NCBI RefSeq assembly: GCF_024102715.1
Contig: NZ_JAGFJM010000140.1
Span: forward strand, 34,874 to 98,873
DNA length: 64,000 bases
Source of the DNA: Nitrosomonas communis
Lineage (GTDB): Bacteria; Pseudomonadota; Gammaproteobacteria; Burkholderiales; Nitrosomonadaceae
Direction of reading: 5' to 3'
Shown here piece by piece: positions 18,467 to 28,033 of this stretch. Position numbers and translations under genes: made by a program. Under the pieces are notes generated by a model. The model was not told where the DNA came from and ran no database searches. It worked only from the letters and a program-made list of their open reading frames with translations. Numbering within the stretch: position 1 is the stretch's first letter; every line of letters starts with the position of its first letter.

Positions 18467-21400
18467 ACTCACATTTTTTCATTGACCGGCCTATTTTTGC
18501 GTCGGTGTTATCGATCATCATTGTTGTATTGGGTCTGGTTGCTTTGCAGGCGCTGCCCGTTGCGCAGTTTCCGCAAATTACTCCTCCTATGGTGCAAATC
18601 GATGCAGATTATCCCGGTGCCAGTGCTGAAGTCGTTGCAGAAGCGGTCGCACGCCCGATTGAGGTGCAGTTGCCTGGTATCGATAATCTGCTGTATTACG
18701 AATCGACCAGCACGAATGATGGCCACATGACAATGAAGCTCACGTTCGAGATCGGAACAGATATTGATATTGCTCAGGTGCAGACGCAGAACCGGCAGCG
18801 CCTAGCCGAGCCACAGTTGCCTGATGAAGTCATTCGTCAGGGAGTCACCGTGAAAAAGACTTCGCCTGATTTGTTAGCGGTCATTGCCTTGAGCTCCACC
18901 GATCCCAAGCATGACACTGTTTATCTCTCGAATTATGCATTGCTGCGAATTCTCGATAACGTTAAGCGGTTGCCTGGAGTTGGTGATGCCACTATTTTTG
19001 GTGGTCAGAATTATTCCATGCGGTTAATTCTCGATCCTATCCGTATGGCACAACTCAATCTCACGCCAAGTGAAATTGCGGCTGTCGTGCGCGAGCAAAA
19101 CCGGGATTTCCCCGCCGGCAGGATCGGGCGGGAGCCTATGCCGCAAGGAACTGAACTTACTATTCCGGTCATTACCCGCGGCCGGATGAGCGAGGTTAAG
19201 GAATTTGAGGATATGATTGTTCGTGCTTATCCGGATGGCTCGATGGTGCGGTTGCGGGATGTCGCACGGGTGGAACTGGGGGCGCAATCCTATGATCTTC
19301 AAGGGCGCTGGAACGGTAAGCCTAATACTTTTCTATTGACTTTTCTTTCCCCCGGGGCTAATGCACTCGATACTGTTGAACGGATACGCACAGAAATGGA
19401 TAGGCTGGCCAAAAGCTTTCCTGCCGGGGTCTCGCATGATATTCCCTATGATACGACCGTATTTATTGATGTTTCCATCAAGGAAGTCGTGAAGACCCTC
19501 GTTGAAGCAACACTGTTGGTCATTCTGGTCGTTTTTCTTTTTCTGCAAAGCTGGCGAGCGACGATCATTCCCACAGTCGCCGTTCCCATTTCGCTGATCG
19601 GAACATTGGCTGGTATGGCGGCTCTGGGTTTTTCCATTAATACGCTTACCTTGTTCGGTATGGTTCTGGCCATTGGTATCGTAGTGGATGATGCGATCGT
19701 AGTGGTGGAAAATGTTGAGCGACATATGAGCCAGAATGGATTATCACCCAAGGATGCAGCCAAGAAAGCAATGGAGGAGGTCACCGGTCCTCTGATTGCG
19801 ATTGTGCTGGTGCTGACTGCTGTATTTGTGCCAGCTGCCTTTTTGGGAGGGATTACTGGCGAATTGTACAAACAATTTGCCATTACCATTGCGTTGTCTG
19901 TCGCTATTTCCGGGCTCGTGGCATTGACTCTTAGTCCTGCTTTGTGTGCCCTGGTTCTCAAGCCGAGCCATGGTTCCCCTAACCGGTTCTGGGAATTATT
20001 TAATCGATCGTTTGATTGGATGCAAACACGCTATACAGGAACAGTCGGTATTCTGCTTAAGCGCTCGGTGATAGCCATGGCAATCTTCCTGGTTTTGATC
20101 ATTGTTATCCTTGGTCTGTTTAGGGTTACCCCGGGAAGTTTTCTGCCAGAAGAAGATCAGGGGTACTTTATTACTGTTGTCCAGTTGCCAGATGGTGCTT
20201 CTCTAGGGCGAACAACCGAGGTGCTGAGCAAGATCGAAAGCTACTTTCAATCAATTCCGGCAGTTCATTCAACCGATACGCTGGCTGGCCAGAATTTTGT
20301 GTTCGGTACCCGGGGAACCAATCAGGCAACGATGTTTATTCCATTAAATCATTGGGATACCCGCGAAAGTGAGCATGCGCAGGTTCCCGGTCTGATTGAG
20401 GCGGCTTTTCAGGAATTTGCCAAAATTCCTGAAGCCTTGATTCTGGCGTTTAATGCACCTTCGATCAGCGGGCTCGGTTCTACCGGTGGGTTCTCAGTTC
20501 AACTGCAAGATCCGAGCGGAGGTGATTTTGCCGAATTCGCGGCGGTTGCTCAGGAATTTGTGAGTAAGGTCATGGAACATCCAGCAATTGCGGTAGCGAA
20601 CACCAATTTCCGTATAAGCGCGCCCAGGCTTTATGCACAGGTCGACCGGGAGCGGGCCAAAGCACTAGGTGTGCCTATTTCTGAAGTCTTCGATACCATG
20701 CAGGCTTATTTTGGCAATCTGTATATCAACGATTTTGTGAAATTTGGTCGTATCTACCGGGTGCAAACCGAAGCATTGCCAGAATACCGCTCCAATCCGG
20801 ATGATATCAGCAAGATTTATGTGCGTGCCCAGAACGGTGGCACATCCACCATGATTCCGCTGGATTCCGTCGTGACCACCGAGTTTAACAGCGGACCTGA
20901 CCCGGTTACTCATTTTAATGGTTTCAATTCAGCGCTGGTGCTGGGGAGCGCCGCCCCAGGCTATAGCTCAGGACAGGCGTTGGATGCACTGGAGCAAGTA
21001 GCAAATGAAATATTGACTCCAAAAGGGTATACGCTCGATTGGAGCGGGATATCCTTCCAGGAACGCAAGGCTGGCGGGCAATCCGTATTGGTATTTTTCT
21101 TTGCATTACTCATGGTGTTTTTGGTATTGGCTGCTTTATATGAAAGCTGGTCTATCCCATTTGCGGTCATTCTGGCAATTCCGTTCGGTATTCTGGGAGC
21201 GTTGCTGGCCATCTGGTCGCGTGATCTCAGCAATGATATTTATTTCCAAATCGGATTAGTCACCTTGATTGGACTGGCCGCTAAAAATGCGATTCTAATC
21301 GTGGAGTTTGCTAGTCAGCGCTATGCAGCTGGTTTGGCGCTGGAAAAAGCTGCACTGGAAGCGGCACGTCTTCGCTTCCGGCCTATTATCATGACTTCCA

Positions 21401-21654
21401 TGGCTTTTATTCTCGGGGTGTTCCCGTTGGTGATTGCTTCCGGCGCGGGTGCAGCGAGCCGGCATTCGATCGGCACGGGCGTATTTGGCGGCATGTTGGC
21501 CGCTACATTTCTAGCAATATTTTTTGTGCCGCTATTTTTTGTGCTGATTGGAAAACTCAAACGGCCTCCTGAACAGCCAGTAGCTGAAATAGCGCCTGAA
21601 ATCAAGCAAGTTGAAACCGATGATTCTTTTTCCGCAAAAGAAAAATCGGAGTAA
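18463..21654 (+). CDS. RND multidrug efflux permease (HAE1 family, AcrB/MexF-like)
   Basis: 1063 residues, full length for the hydrophobe/amphiphile efflux-1 family. The N-terminal FFIDRPIFASVLSIIIVVLGL, the TM4 motif GIVVDDAIVVVENVERHM with the paired Asp of the proton relay, GSFLPEEDQGYF between the two halves, and GLAAKNAILIVEFA in TM10 (the relay Lys) are all intact. Proton-driven export of hydrophobic or cationic compounds is expected; the substrate cannot be read from sequence. The sequence resembles the AcrB/MexF side of the family more than heavy-metal CusA pumps. No regulator gene sits beside the operon. Confidence 0.96.
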   Translation: MNSHFFIDRPIFASVLSIIIVVLGLVALQALPVAQFPQITPPMVQIDADYPGASAEVVAEAVARPIEVQLPGIDNLLYYESTSTNDGHMTMKLTFEIGTDIDIAQVQTQNRQRLAEPQLPDEVIRQGVTVKKTSPDLLAVIALSSTDPKHDTVYLSNYALLRILDNVKRLPGVGDATIFGGQNYSMRLILDPIRMAQLNLTPSEIAAVVREQNRDFPAGRIGREPMPQGTELTIPVITRGRMSEVKEFEDMIVRAYPDGSMVRLRDVARVELGAQSYDLQGRWNGKPNTFLLTFLSPGANALDTVERIRTEMDRLAKSFPAGVSHDIPYDTTVFIDVSIKEVVKTLVEATLLVILVVFLFLQSWRATIIPTVAVPISLIGTLAGMAALGFSINTLTLFGMVLAIGIVVDDAIVVVENVERHMSQNGLSPKDAAKKAMEEVTGPLIAIVLVLTAVFVPAAFLGGITGELYKQFAITIALSVAISGLVALTLSPALCALVLKPSHGSPNRFWELFNRSFDWMQTRYTGTVGILLKRSVIAMAIFLVLIIVILGLFRVTPGSFLPEEDQGYFITVVQLPDGASLGRTTEVLSKIESYFQSIPAVHSTDTLAGQNFVFGTRGTNQATMFIPLNHWDTRESEHAQVPGLIEAAFQEFAKIPEALILAFNAPSISGLGSTGGFSVQLQDPSGGDFAEFAAVAQEFVSKVMEHPAIAVANTNFRISAPRLYAQVDRERAKALGVPISEVFDTMQAYFGNLYINDFVKFGRIYRVQTEALPEYRSNPDDISKIYVRAQNGGTSTMIPLDSVVTTEFNSGPDPVTHFNGFNSALVLGSAAPGYSSGQALDALEQVANEILTPKGYTLDWSGISFQERKAGGQSVLVFFFALLMVFLVLAALYESWSIPFAVILAIPFGILGALLAIWSRDLSNDIYFQIGLVTLIGLAAKNAILIVEFASQRYAAGLALEKAALEAARLRFRPIIMTSMAFILGVFPLVIASGAGAASRHSIGTGVFGGMLAATFLAIFFVPLFFVLIGKLKRPPEQPVAEIAPEIKQVETDDSFSAKEKSE

Positions 21655-21751
21655 TGCGTTGTCAAGCGGGTAATGCAATAAAAATAATAGAACTTATTGA
21701 GAACGTCATTTCACTTCCTGTGGGCTCATTTCCACTTATGAATAATAGTGC

Positions 21752-22951
21752 CTACTCCGTCCGCAATGCATCAATCGGATTAAGCCGCGCGGCCTGCATG
21801 GCGGGAGCGACACCTGCCGCCAGGCCGATTAATACGGAGACGCCCAATGCGGCCATGACAAAGTCCCAAGGGATGCTGACGGGTAAATCGCTTGCCACGA
21901 TTTTGAGCAATGAGGCCAGTAGCACTCCAATCGCGAGTCCGGCTAATCCACCCAGCGTCGAGAGTACTGTGGATTCCAGCAAAAACAGCAGGCGGATACG
22001 GGCGCGAGTAGCCCCTAGTGCATTGAGCAGGCCAATTTCTGCCACGCGCTCAGTGACGGAAATATGCATCAGCGTTACCATGCCGACGGCGCCGACCAGG
22101 AGCGAGATGCCACCCAGGGCGGCAACAGCAAAGGTGAGAACATTCAGGACGGTGGAGAGGGTGCTGAGCATTTGTTGCTGCGGGGTCATTGTAAAATCCT
22201 CACGTCCGTGTCGTTCGATCAGAATGCGTCGCACATCATCTGTGACGGCTTGCAAAGGTGCATCTGGCGGGTAGATTATCTGGATTTCCATCAGACCTTC
22301 ACGATTGAAAACTTCCAGTGCACGGGCAGTAGGAATAAACACCGTGTCGTCCAGATCAAATCCCAGTATTTGCCCTTTAGGCGCCATGACACCAACGATG
22401 CGGAAGCGCGAGCCGCCTACCTGTAGAATCGCACCAAGCGGATTAGTGCTACCAAATAGCTCGCTGTGTGCTTTGGCGCCAAGCACGACAAATGCGCGTG
22501 GATTGCGGGGATCATCCGCAGGCAAGGGCTGGCCAATCGCCACGTTCATATTGAATGCTTTGTCAAAATCGGGACCATAGCCGTAGACTGTGACACGCCG
22601 GCTACGGCCTTCCGCACGGATTTCAGCATTGCCCATCACACTTGCGTTGACGTACTGGGCATAACGCGAGTGTTTCAAAGCCAGTGAATCTTCAATCGTC
22701 AGGATACGCGCGCTGCCAATGGAGCCGACTGTTCTACCATGCGTTTTGATTTTCCCGGGGGTGACAATCAGGATGTTGGTACCAAATTGGGTGAATTCAG
22801 CTAGTACGAAACGTTGAATGCCTTCTCCAATCGAAGTGAGCAGGATGACAGCCGCAATGCCGATGGCAATGCCTGATGCAGACAACAATGTGCGAAGCCG
22901 GTGGGCAGACAACGCATCGAGGGCAAAATGGAATGTATCGAAGATATTCAT
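21752..22951 (-). CDS. ABC export permease, MacB/FtsX type (second permease)
   Basis: 399 residues. A first membrane helix lies near the N-terminus (LLSASGIAIGIAAVILLTSIG), followed by a large periplasmic MacB_PCD domain (about 45-240) and three C-terminal helices of the FtsX domain (LTFAVAALGGISLLVGAVGMV etc.). It is the last gene of a four-gene minus-strand operon and directly abuts the first permease gene. It has no ATPase domain, so it depends on the upstream ATPase. It is clearly related to, but diverged from, the neighbouring permease, which suggests a heterodimeric transporter. Confidence 0.92.
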   Translation of the reverse strand: MNIFDTFHFALDALSAHRLRTLLSASGIAIGIAAVILLTSIGEGIQRFVLAEFTQFGTNILIVTPGKIKTHGRTVGSIGSARILTIEDSLALKHSRYAQYVNASVMGNAEIRAEGRSRRVTVYGYGPDFDKAFNMNVAIGQPLPADDPRNPRAFVVLGAKAHSELFGSTNPLGAILQVGGSRFRIVGVMAPKGQILGFDLDDTVFIPTARALEVFNREGLMEIQIIYPPDAPLQAVTDDVRRILIERHGREDFTMTPQQQMLSTLSTVLNVLTFAVAALGGISLLVGAVGMVTLMHISVTERVAEIGLLNALGATRARIRLLFLLESTVLSTLGGLAGLAIGVLLASLLKIVASDLPVSIPWDFVMAALGVSVLIGLAAGVAPAMQAARLNPIDALRTE

Positions 22952-24154
22952 TTATTTACCACTCAGTGCCTTGACAGGGTCTAGCTGCGCTGCACGCGCG
23001 GCAGGCAACAAACCGGCAATGATGCCGGTTGCCAGCGCAACGACAATACCGGCCAGACTGGCCCAGACAGGCGGCCAGGCGGGCAGTTGTGGATAGGCCA
23101 GGCGTATCAGTAAGCTACCCAAATGGCCCAAGATAAAACCGAAGATGGCGCCAGTGAGGGATAACCAGGCAGCTTCAGTGAGAAATAAGCGGCGAATATC
23201 ACTTGCAGGAGCACCAATTGCTTTGAGTAAGCCGATTTCAGCCGTACGCTGACTGACTGCCACCAGCATCACATTCATTACCAGAACACCGGCTACCGCC
23301 AGACTGATTGCTGCAATGCCGGCCACGCCCAGCGTCAGTGCCCGCAAAATACGGTCGAAAGTGGATAAGACGGCATCCTGAGTTATCACAGTAGTATCAT
23401 CTTCGCCATCGTGACGTTGAATCAATGTTTCACGAATGGCTTGTTTGGCAGATGAAATATCATTCCGGTTTCTGACTTCGAGCAGGATGCGAAAGAGCGA
23501 GGTGGTATCGAATAGTGCTTGGGCATGATTAATCGGAATAATGACAATCTCATCCGAATTGTACCCCAGTGTTTCTCCCTGTCTGGCAAGCACGCCTGAG
23601 ACCATGAAGCGTCGGTCGGCCAGCCTGACCCGCTGGCCGACGGCATTGCCATCAGGGAAAAACTCTTCAGCTAATTTTGCTCCCAGGACGATTTGCGCAC
23701 TAAATTCTGATCCAGTTGCAAGAAAGCTGCCTTGAGCCAATTGCATATGACGGATAGGCAAGAAGTTCGCAGTGCTGCCGAGCACCGTCACCTCCCGCAA
23801 GCGGCTGGCGCCAGCAAGTTCCGCAGCGCCTACATTGAGGGGAGCATAGCGCCGGATTTGGGGGAGCTGACCGAGCCAGCGTGCATCTTCCAGCGTCAGA
23901 TCACGTGGTGTCTGCCCCATGGTTGCTCCTGGGAAATTCCCAGCTGTTTCAGCACGGCCAGGTAAAACGATAATCAGATTGGTGCCGATGGAAGAGAATT
24001 CATGAACTACATAACGACGCGCGCCATCGCCCAGTGCGGTCAGAATGACAACTGCGGCCACACCCAGCGCCATCGCCAGGATGATAAGAAAGGAGCGGGT
24101 AGGGTAGCTTGTGATCGTCTTGAACGAAAATTGCAAGGTGTCCCGTAGCTTCAT
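22952..24154 (-). CDS. ABC export permease, MacB/FtsX type (first permease)
   Basis: 400 residues with the same layout as its neighbour: an N-terminal helix (SFLIILAMALGVAAVVILTALGDG), a periplasmic MacB_PCD-type domain, and three C-terminal helices (LGVAGIAAISLAVAGVLVMNVM, etc.) ending in LLPAARAAQLDPVKALSGK. That ending is typical of this family. The start overlaps the ATPase stop by 4 bp. MacB-type mechanotransmission complexes export lipoproteins, peptides or macrolides with a MacA-like adaptor and an outer-membrane duct; the substrate here is unknown. Confidence 0.92.
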   Translation of the reverse strand: MKLRDTLQFSFKTITSYPTRSFLIILAMALGVAAVVILTALGDGARRYVVHEFSSIGTNLIIVLPGRAETAGNFPGATMGQTPRDLTLEDARWLGQLPQIRRYAPLNVGAAELAGASRLREVTVLGSTANFLPIRHMQLAQGSFLATGSEFSAQIVLGAKLAEEFFPDGNAVGQRVRLADRRFMVSGVLARQGETLGYNSDEIVIIPINHAQALFDTTSLFRILLEVRNRNDISSAKQAIRETLIQRHDGEDDTTVITQDAVLSTFDRILRALTLGVAGIAAISLAVAGVLVMNVMLVAVSQRTAEIGLLKAIGAPASDIRRLFLTEAAWLSLTGAIFGFILGHLGSLLIRLAYPQLPAWPPVWASLAGIVVALATGIIAGLLPAARAAQLDPVKALSGK

Positions 24155-24822
24155 TGTTCATCTGCCACGATCTGACCATCGCGCATGGCGATACGGCGGT
24201 GGGCGCGTGACCCCAGTTCGCGATCATGTGTCACCACAATGAGCGTGGTGCCAGCATGATGCAAATCTTCCAGCAGCGCCATCACTTCTGAACCAATGCG
24301 ATGATCGAGATTACCGGTAGGCTCATCCGCCAGCAGTGCGGTGGGGCGCAGGATAGTCGCGCGTGCAATCGCTACCCGCTGGCGCTGGCCACCAGATAAT
24401 TCAGCCGGCCGATGCTGCGCACGTTCGCTCAAATCAAAGGCATGTAGCGCTTCTTCTACTTGTGCTTTGCGTTCAGCAGGGGAAATGCCTGTCAGAATTA
24501 ATGGTAGTTCGATATTTTCTGCTGCAGTAAGACGAGGCACCAGATGAAAGGATTGAAAGACAAAGCCAATTTTTTCGCGGCGCACCTGTGCCTGTTCGGT
24601 TTCGGTTAAATCAGTGACATCTCTGCCGTCGAGTTGATAGCGCCCGCTGTCCGGCTTGTCGAGTAGCCCCATTATATTGAGCAGGGTAGATTTGCCCGAG
24701 CCGGAAGGGCCCATGATGGATACGTATTCACCTGAGGAAATTTCCAGATCAATGTGATCAAGCGCATGAATTTCCTGATCACCCATATGAAAAATGCGGG
24801 TAATAGCTGAAAATTGAATCAT
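24151..24822 (-). CDS. ABC transporter ATP-binding protein (LolD/MacB-ATPase type)
   Basis: 223 residues. Walker A is GPSGSGKST, the signature is LSGGQRQRVAIARA, Walker B is ALLADEPTGNLD, and the switch His sits in VVTHDRELG. The sequence around IMGLLDKPDSGRY and VFQSFHLVPRLTAAENIELPL places it in the LolD/MacB/FtsE subgroup that powers FtsX-type permeases. Four-base overlaps with both neighbours show tight coupling. Confidence 0.95.
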   Translation of the reverse strand: MIQFSAITRIFHMGDQEIHALDHIDLEISSGEYVSIMGPSGSGKSTLLNIMGLLDKPDSGRYQLDGRDVTDLTETEQAQVRREKIGFVFQSFHLVPRLTAAENIELPLILTGISPAERKAQVEEALHAFDLSERAQHRPAELSGGQRQRVAIARATILRPTALLADEPTGNLDHRIGSEVMALLEDLHHAGTTLIVVTHDRELGSRAHRRIAMRDGQIVADEQ

Positions 24823-25973
24823 GACTGAGTTGTTTTCGGTACGACAATTACACCGGCAGCAATATCCTCATCATCAAAGGACATCAATACCTGATCCCCT
24901 TCTTTCAAACCGCTGATGACTTCCGTGAATGCCCAGTTAGCCAGTCCTGTTTCCAGCGTACGCTCCTCCAGGTGGTCGCCCTGACCCAATACCAGCACCT
25001 TACTCTGCTGGCGGATAGCTTGCGTTGGAATACGCAAGACATGTTCATGCCGGTCAATGATCACTTCAACATCAGCACTGTAACCAACTAACAAAGCGTA
25101 GTTTGAACTTTCTGTAAAATTGACCTCAACATCTACCGTCCGTGCTTGTTTTTCAATTTCTGTGACATATGGCGCAATACGGCGCACTGTACCGGCAAAG
25201 GTCTGACCAGGCAGCGCATCCAGCGTGATGCGCGCTTCCTGTCCGATTATTATTTTAGGGGCATCCACTTCGTCCATGGGTGCGCTGACATACAAGCAGG
25301 CGTCATCGATCAAATCAATCGCAGGGGGGGTAGGAATACCCGGCGGGGAGGGCATCGTGTATTCACCCAATTCACCTGTGACTTGAGCAATGATGCCAGC
25401 AAATGGTGCGTATAGTATAGTGCGATCCAGGTTGGCTTGCGTGACTTCGATTTGTGCCTGTGCACGCTTGGCTTCTGCTGCTGCCGCTGCACAGCTTGCC
25501 TGACGGGCTTGGGCATTGGCATCGGCGTCTTCGGCCCGTTGTGGACTGACAAATCCCTGCGTAACGAGTTTCTGCGTACGAATTGATTCACGTTGCGCAT
25601 TTTCAGCCATGATGCAAGCTTCGCGTTGCCGGCTTTTGGCGGTCGCCAATTGTTGTCTGGCAAGTTCATGTTGCGCTACCAGATCGGCATTCCATAGCTC
25701 TAGCAAAATTTCCCCTTGCTTGACACGATCGCCTTCATCCACTGGTAGTTTGACGATTTGCCCTCCAACAGCAGGGGCTAGTTTGGCGCGTCGGCAAGCC
25801 TTGACCGTGCCTGCACGCGTATTGACGATAGTGGCTTCCACTGTGCCGCGCGAAATCGTGGCAAGCTCAACTTCCGGGGGTGGTTTGCGTGTTAAGTACC
25901 AGCCTGCGTAAGCCAACAGTGTGGCTATAAAGAAGACAATAAGTAAACGGGGCAATTTTTTTGTTATTTGCAT
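24819..25973 (-). CDS. Periplasmic adaptor subunit of ABC efflux system (MacA/HlyD family)
   Basis: 384 residues from the ATG at 25973. The frame extends to a TTG at 26009, but this start puts the membrane anchor KLPRLLIVFFIATLLAYAGW at the N-terminus as expected. Biotinyl-lipoyl halves (CRRAKLAPAVGGQIVKLPVDEGDRVKQGEILLELWN and LDRTILYAPFAGIIAQV) flank a coiled-coil hairpin that contains an unusually Ala-rich stretch. It should connect the MacB-like permeases with an outer-membrane channel. No TolC-like gene belongs to this operon; the nearest is the RND lipoprotein gene at 15667. Confidence 0.92.
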   Translation of the reverse strand: MQITKKLPRLLIVFFIATLLAYAGWYLTRKPPPEVELATISRGTVEATIVNTRAGTVKACRRAKLAPAVGGQIVKLPVDEGDRVKQGEILLELWNADLVAQHELARQQLATAKSRQREACIMAENAQRESIRTQKLVTQGFVSPQRAEDADANAQARQASCAAAAAEAKRAQAQIEVTQANLDRTILYAPFAGIIAQVTGELGEYTMPSPPGIPTPPAIDLIDDACLYVSAPMDEVDAPKIIIGQEARITLDALPGQTFAGTVRRIAPYVTEIEKQARTVDVEVNFTESSNYALLVGYSADVEVIIDRHEHVLRIPTQAIRQQSKVLVLGQGDHLEERTLETGLANWAFTEVISGLKEGDQVLMSFDDEDIAAGVIVVPKTTQS

Positions 25974-26009
25974 GATAGGAATGCCTGAGCCGATTTTTTG
26001 ATAGCTCAA

Positions 26010-26321
26010 GAGGCAACTGTACTCAAAATGTCGTTATCAATGTTTATAAGGTAAAGTAATCATTGATCGCTCGGAGATCGCTTTGCTCGATTATGCCATG
26101 CATGTGCGGCATAGATGCGTCAGATTCCAAGAATTAATTTTATTCCGGTGATACCATTTTTATGCTTGGTTTATGGTCTAGTGGATGCTGACGGGGTGTT
26201 GATCAGTTTTTTTGGTGAGCTATCAAGTTCAAATCTAACCGTATCTTGAAAGAAAATCAGATAAAGTTAGGAGCATGTAAGTTATTACGAAAGTTTATTT
26301 TGTCAAAATCGGGGAAAAAAC
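26010..26321. other. Intergenic region with divergent promoters
   Basis: About 310 bp, AT-rich, between the minus-strand ABC export operon and the MutS-like gene. No open frame of note, tRNA or terminator is seen. It presumably carries the promoters of both transcription units. GGGGA precedes the downstream ATG as ribosome site. Confidence 0.5.
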
Positions 26322-27995
26322 ATGAATGATGCAACAGAATCGAATTCCATTCCCATTTGGCGTGAGCCGTTTATTTTATCGACTGGCAAACAGCCTGCAG
26401 GCATACGGGGTACGCAGCCGACTGAATCTGATTACGGCGCGCTGAATAGCAGGACATTTAATGCCATAGAAGCTGATGCTTTATTTGACGAAATCAATCG
26501 GGCGCAAGCCCAGATTGGGCAATCTGTGCTTTATCGCTCACTGGCTAGACCTACTCATGACACACAATTGTTACAAAAAAAACAGGAGGCATTACGTGAA
26601 TTAGCTTCCAACCCCGAACTGTTCGCTGCTCTTGATGCTTTCATCAAAAGATTGGTGTCGGGGGAAGAATCACTTTACTATCTCCTCTATGGAGAATTTG
26701 CAGGCGGCTTCACCACGGATAATCCAAAAAGTAAAACAGGAAAACTTGAATTTGGCGGTTATGGTTATCATCAGTTTATTGAAGGTACTGAATTCGCTGT
26801 TAATCTGGTTGAAGAGGCTAGTTTACTGCCGCCCGTGCAAAGCACTTATTTAAAAGAATTGATTCAGGCCATTCGTGATTTTGGCGATTCACGAACCTAT
26901 GCTTTGATGTATGGCCCCATCTATGTTATTGATGGCAAGTTCAAAACTAAGGAAGAGAAGCCGCGTCACTTGCCCATTCCCCGCTTTCGACCGTCTGTCT
27001 TCAAATGGTTGCCAACGCTGATTTTTCTATCCATCGTAAGTGGTTTGCTTTATTTCTTCCAGAACATGCTGGTCGAGTTGGGCGCCACCTATATCGGTTA
27101 TGGTATCTTGATACTGACAGTACCGATTATTCCCATCATTATGCAGACAGTTAGTTCTTCTGATCGGAATGAGGTGATTTACCCCTTGCAAAAGCTTTTC
27201 CGGCAAAGCCCTGATCTGGCTAAAGCGCTGGAAGCATTTGGCATGATCGACGAATTGCTGTCTTGGCGTCGCTATGCGCAATCTGCCGGTGAAGAAATGG
27301 CATTGCCTGAAATCGTTACGGCCGGGCAACATGTGCTTACCGTTACGAAGGCAAAAAATCCATTGCTTGCCAGAGCACAACCAGACTATGTACCCAACGA
27401 TATTAAGTTGGATGCGGCTAACCGTCTGCTGATTATTACCGGTCCGAATAGTGGTGGAAAAACGGCCTATTGCAAAACAATCGTGCAGATTCAGTTATTG
27501 GGACAGATGGGAGGCTATATTCCAGCAGTTGCCGCGCGACTGGCGCCGGCTGACCATATTTTTTATCAGGTACCGGAGCCAGGACGCCTGGAGGAGGGGA
27601 TGGGGCGCTTTGCGCATGAACTGAAGCAAACTCGTGAGATTTTTTTCAATTCGACTTCACTGAGTCTGGTTGTCCTCGATGAGTTAGCGGAGGGAACCAC
27701 CTTTGAAGAAAAAATGACGCTTTCCGAGTATGTGCTCAAGGGTTTTCATAAGCTTGGCGCAACAACGATACTGGTTACCCATAACCACGAGCTGTGCGAG
27801 CGTTTACAAAACGAGGGTATAGGCAGTTATCTGCAAGTCGAGTTTCTGCCAGCAGGTCCAACTCATCGATTAATCTCAGGAATATCACGTGAGAGTCACG
27901 CCGATCGCGTGGCGAGTGCTATTGGTTTCAGCAAGGAGGATGTGGAAAAGCATCTTGCAGCGCTGCAGGAAAATCCTGACAACTCGCATAAATAA
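26322..27995 (+). CDS. MutS-related ATPase with two membrane segments
   Basis: 557 residues. The C-terminal third is a MutS ABC-type ATPase: Walker A GPNSGGKT (374-381), Walker B LVVLDELAEGT, and TILVTHNHELCERL after it. The N-terminal half has helical clamp/lever-like sequence but none of the mismatch-recognition domain I (no F-x-E motif). At about 230-248 (LPTLIFLSIVSGLLYFFQ) and 257-275 (YIGYGILILTVPIIPIIM) it has two hydrophobic helices interrupting the lever region. So it belongs to the membrane-associated MutS-like group rather than to canonical mismatch repair. Its cellular role is unknown. The gene stands alone and is convergent with the flavin monooxygenase. Confidence 0.85.
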   Translation: MNDATESNSIPIWREPFILSTGKQPAGIRGTQPTESDYGALNSRTFNAIEADALFDEINRAQAQIGQSVLYRSLARPTHDTQLLQKKQEALRELASNPELFAALDAFIKRLVSGEESLYYLLYGEFAGGFTTDNPKSKTGKLEFGGYGYHQFIEGTEFAVNLVEEASLLPPVQSTYLKELIQAIRDFGDSRTYALMYGPIYVIDGKFKTKEEKPRHLPIPRFRPSVFKWLPTLIFLSIVSGLLYFFQNMLVELGATYIGYGILILTVPIIPIIMQTVSSSDRNEVIYPLQKLFRQSPDLAKALEAFGMIDELLSWRRYAQSAGEEMALPEIVTAGQHVLTVTKAKNPLLARAQPDYVPNDIKLDAANRLLIITGPNSGGKTAYCKTIVQIQLLGQMGGYIPAVAARLAPADHIFYQVPEPGRLEEGMGRFAHELKQTREIFFNSTSLSLVVLDELAEGTTFEEKMTLSEYVLKGFHKLGATTILVTHNHELCERLQNEGIGSYLQVEFLPAGPTHRLISGISRESHADRVASAIGFSKEDVEKHLAALQENPDNSHK

Positions 27996-28033
27996 TCAAA
28001 GGGATTCAACAGCTAAGGAATTTATTCACTTAC

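Noticed and set aside
21654-22274. 206-codon plus-strand frame after the RND permease
   Set aside because: Lies antisense to the well-supported MacB-like permease, with Ser/Arg/Ala-rich composition typical of a shadow frame.
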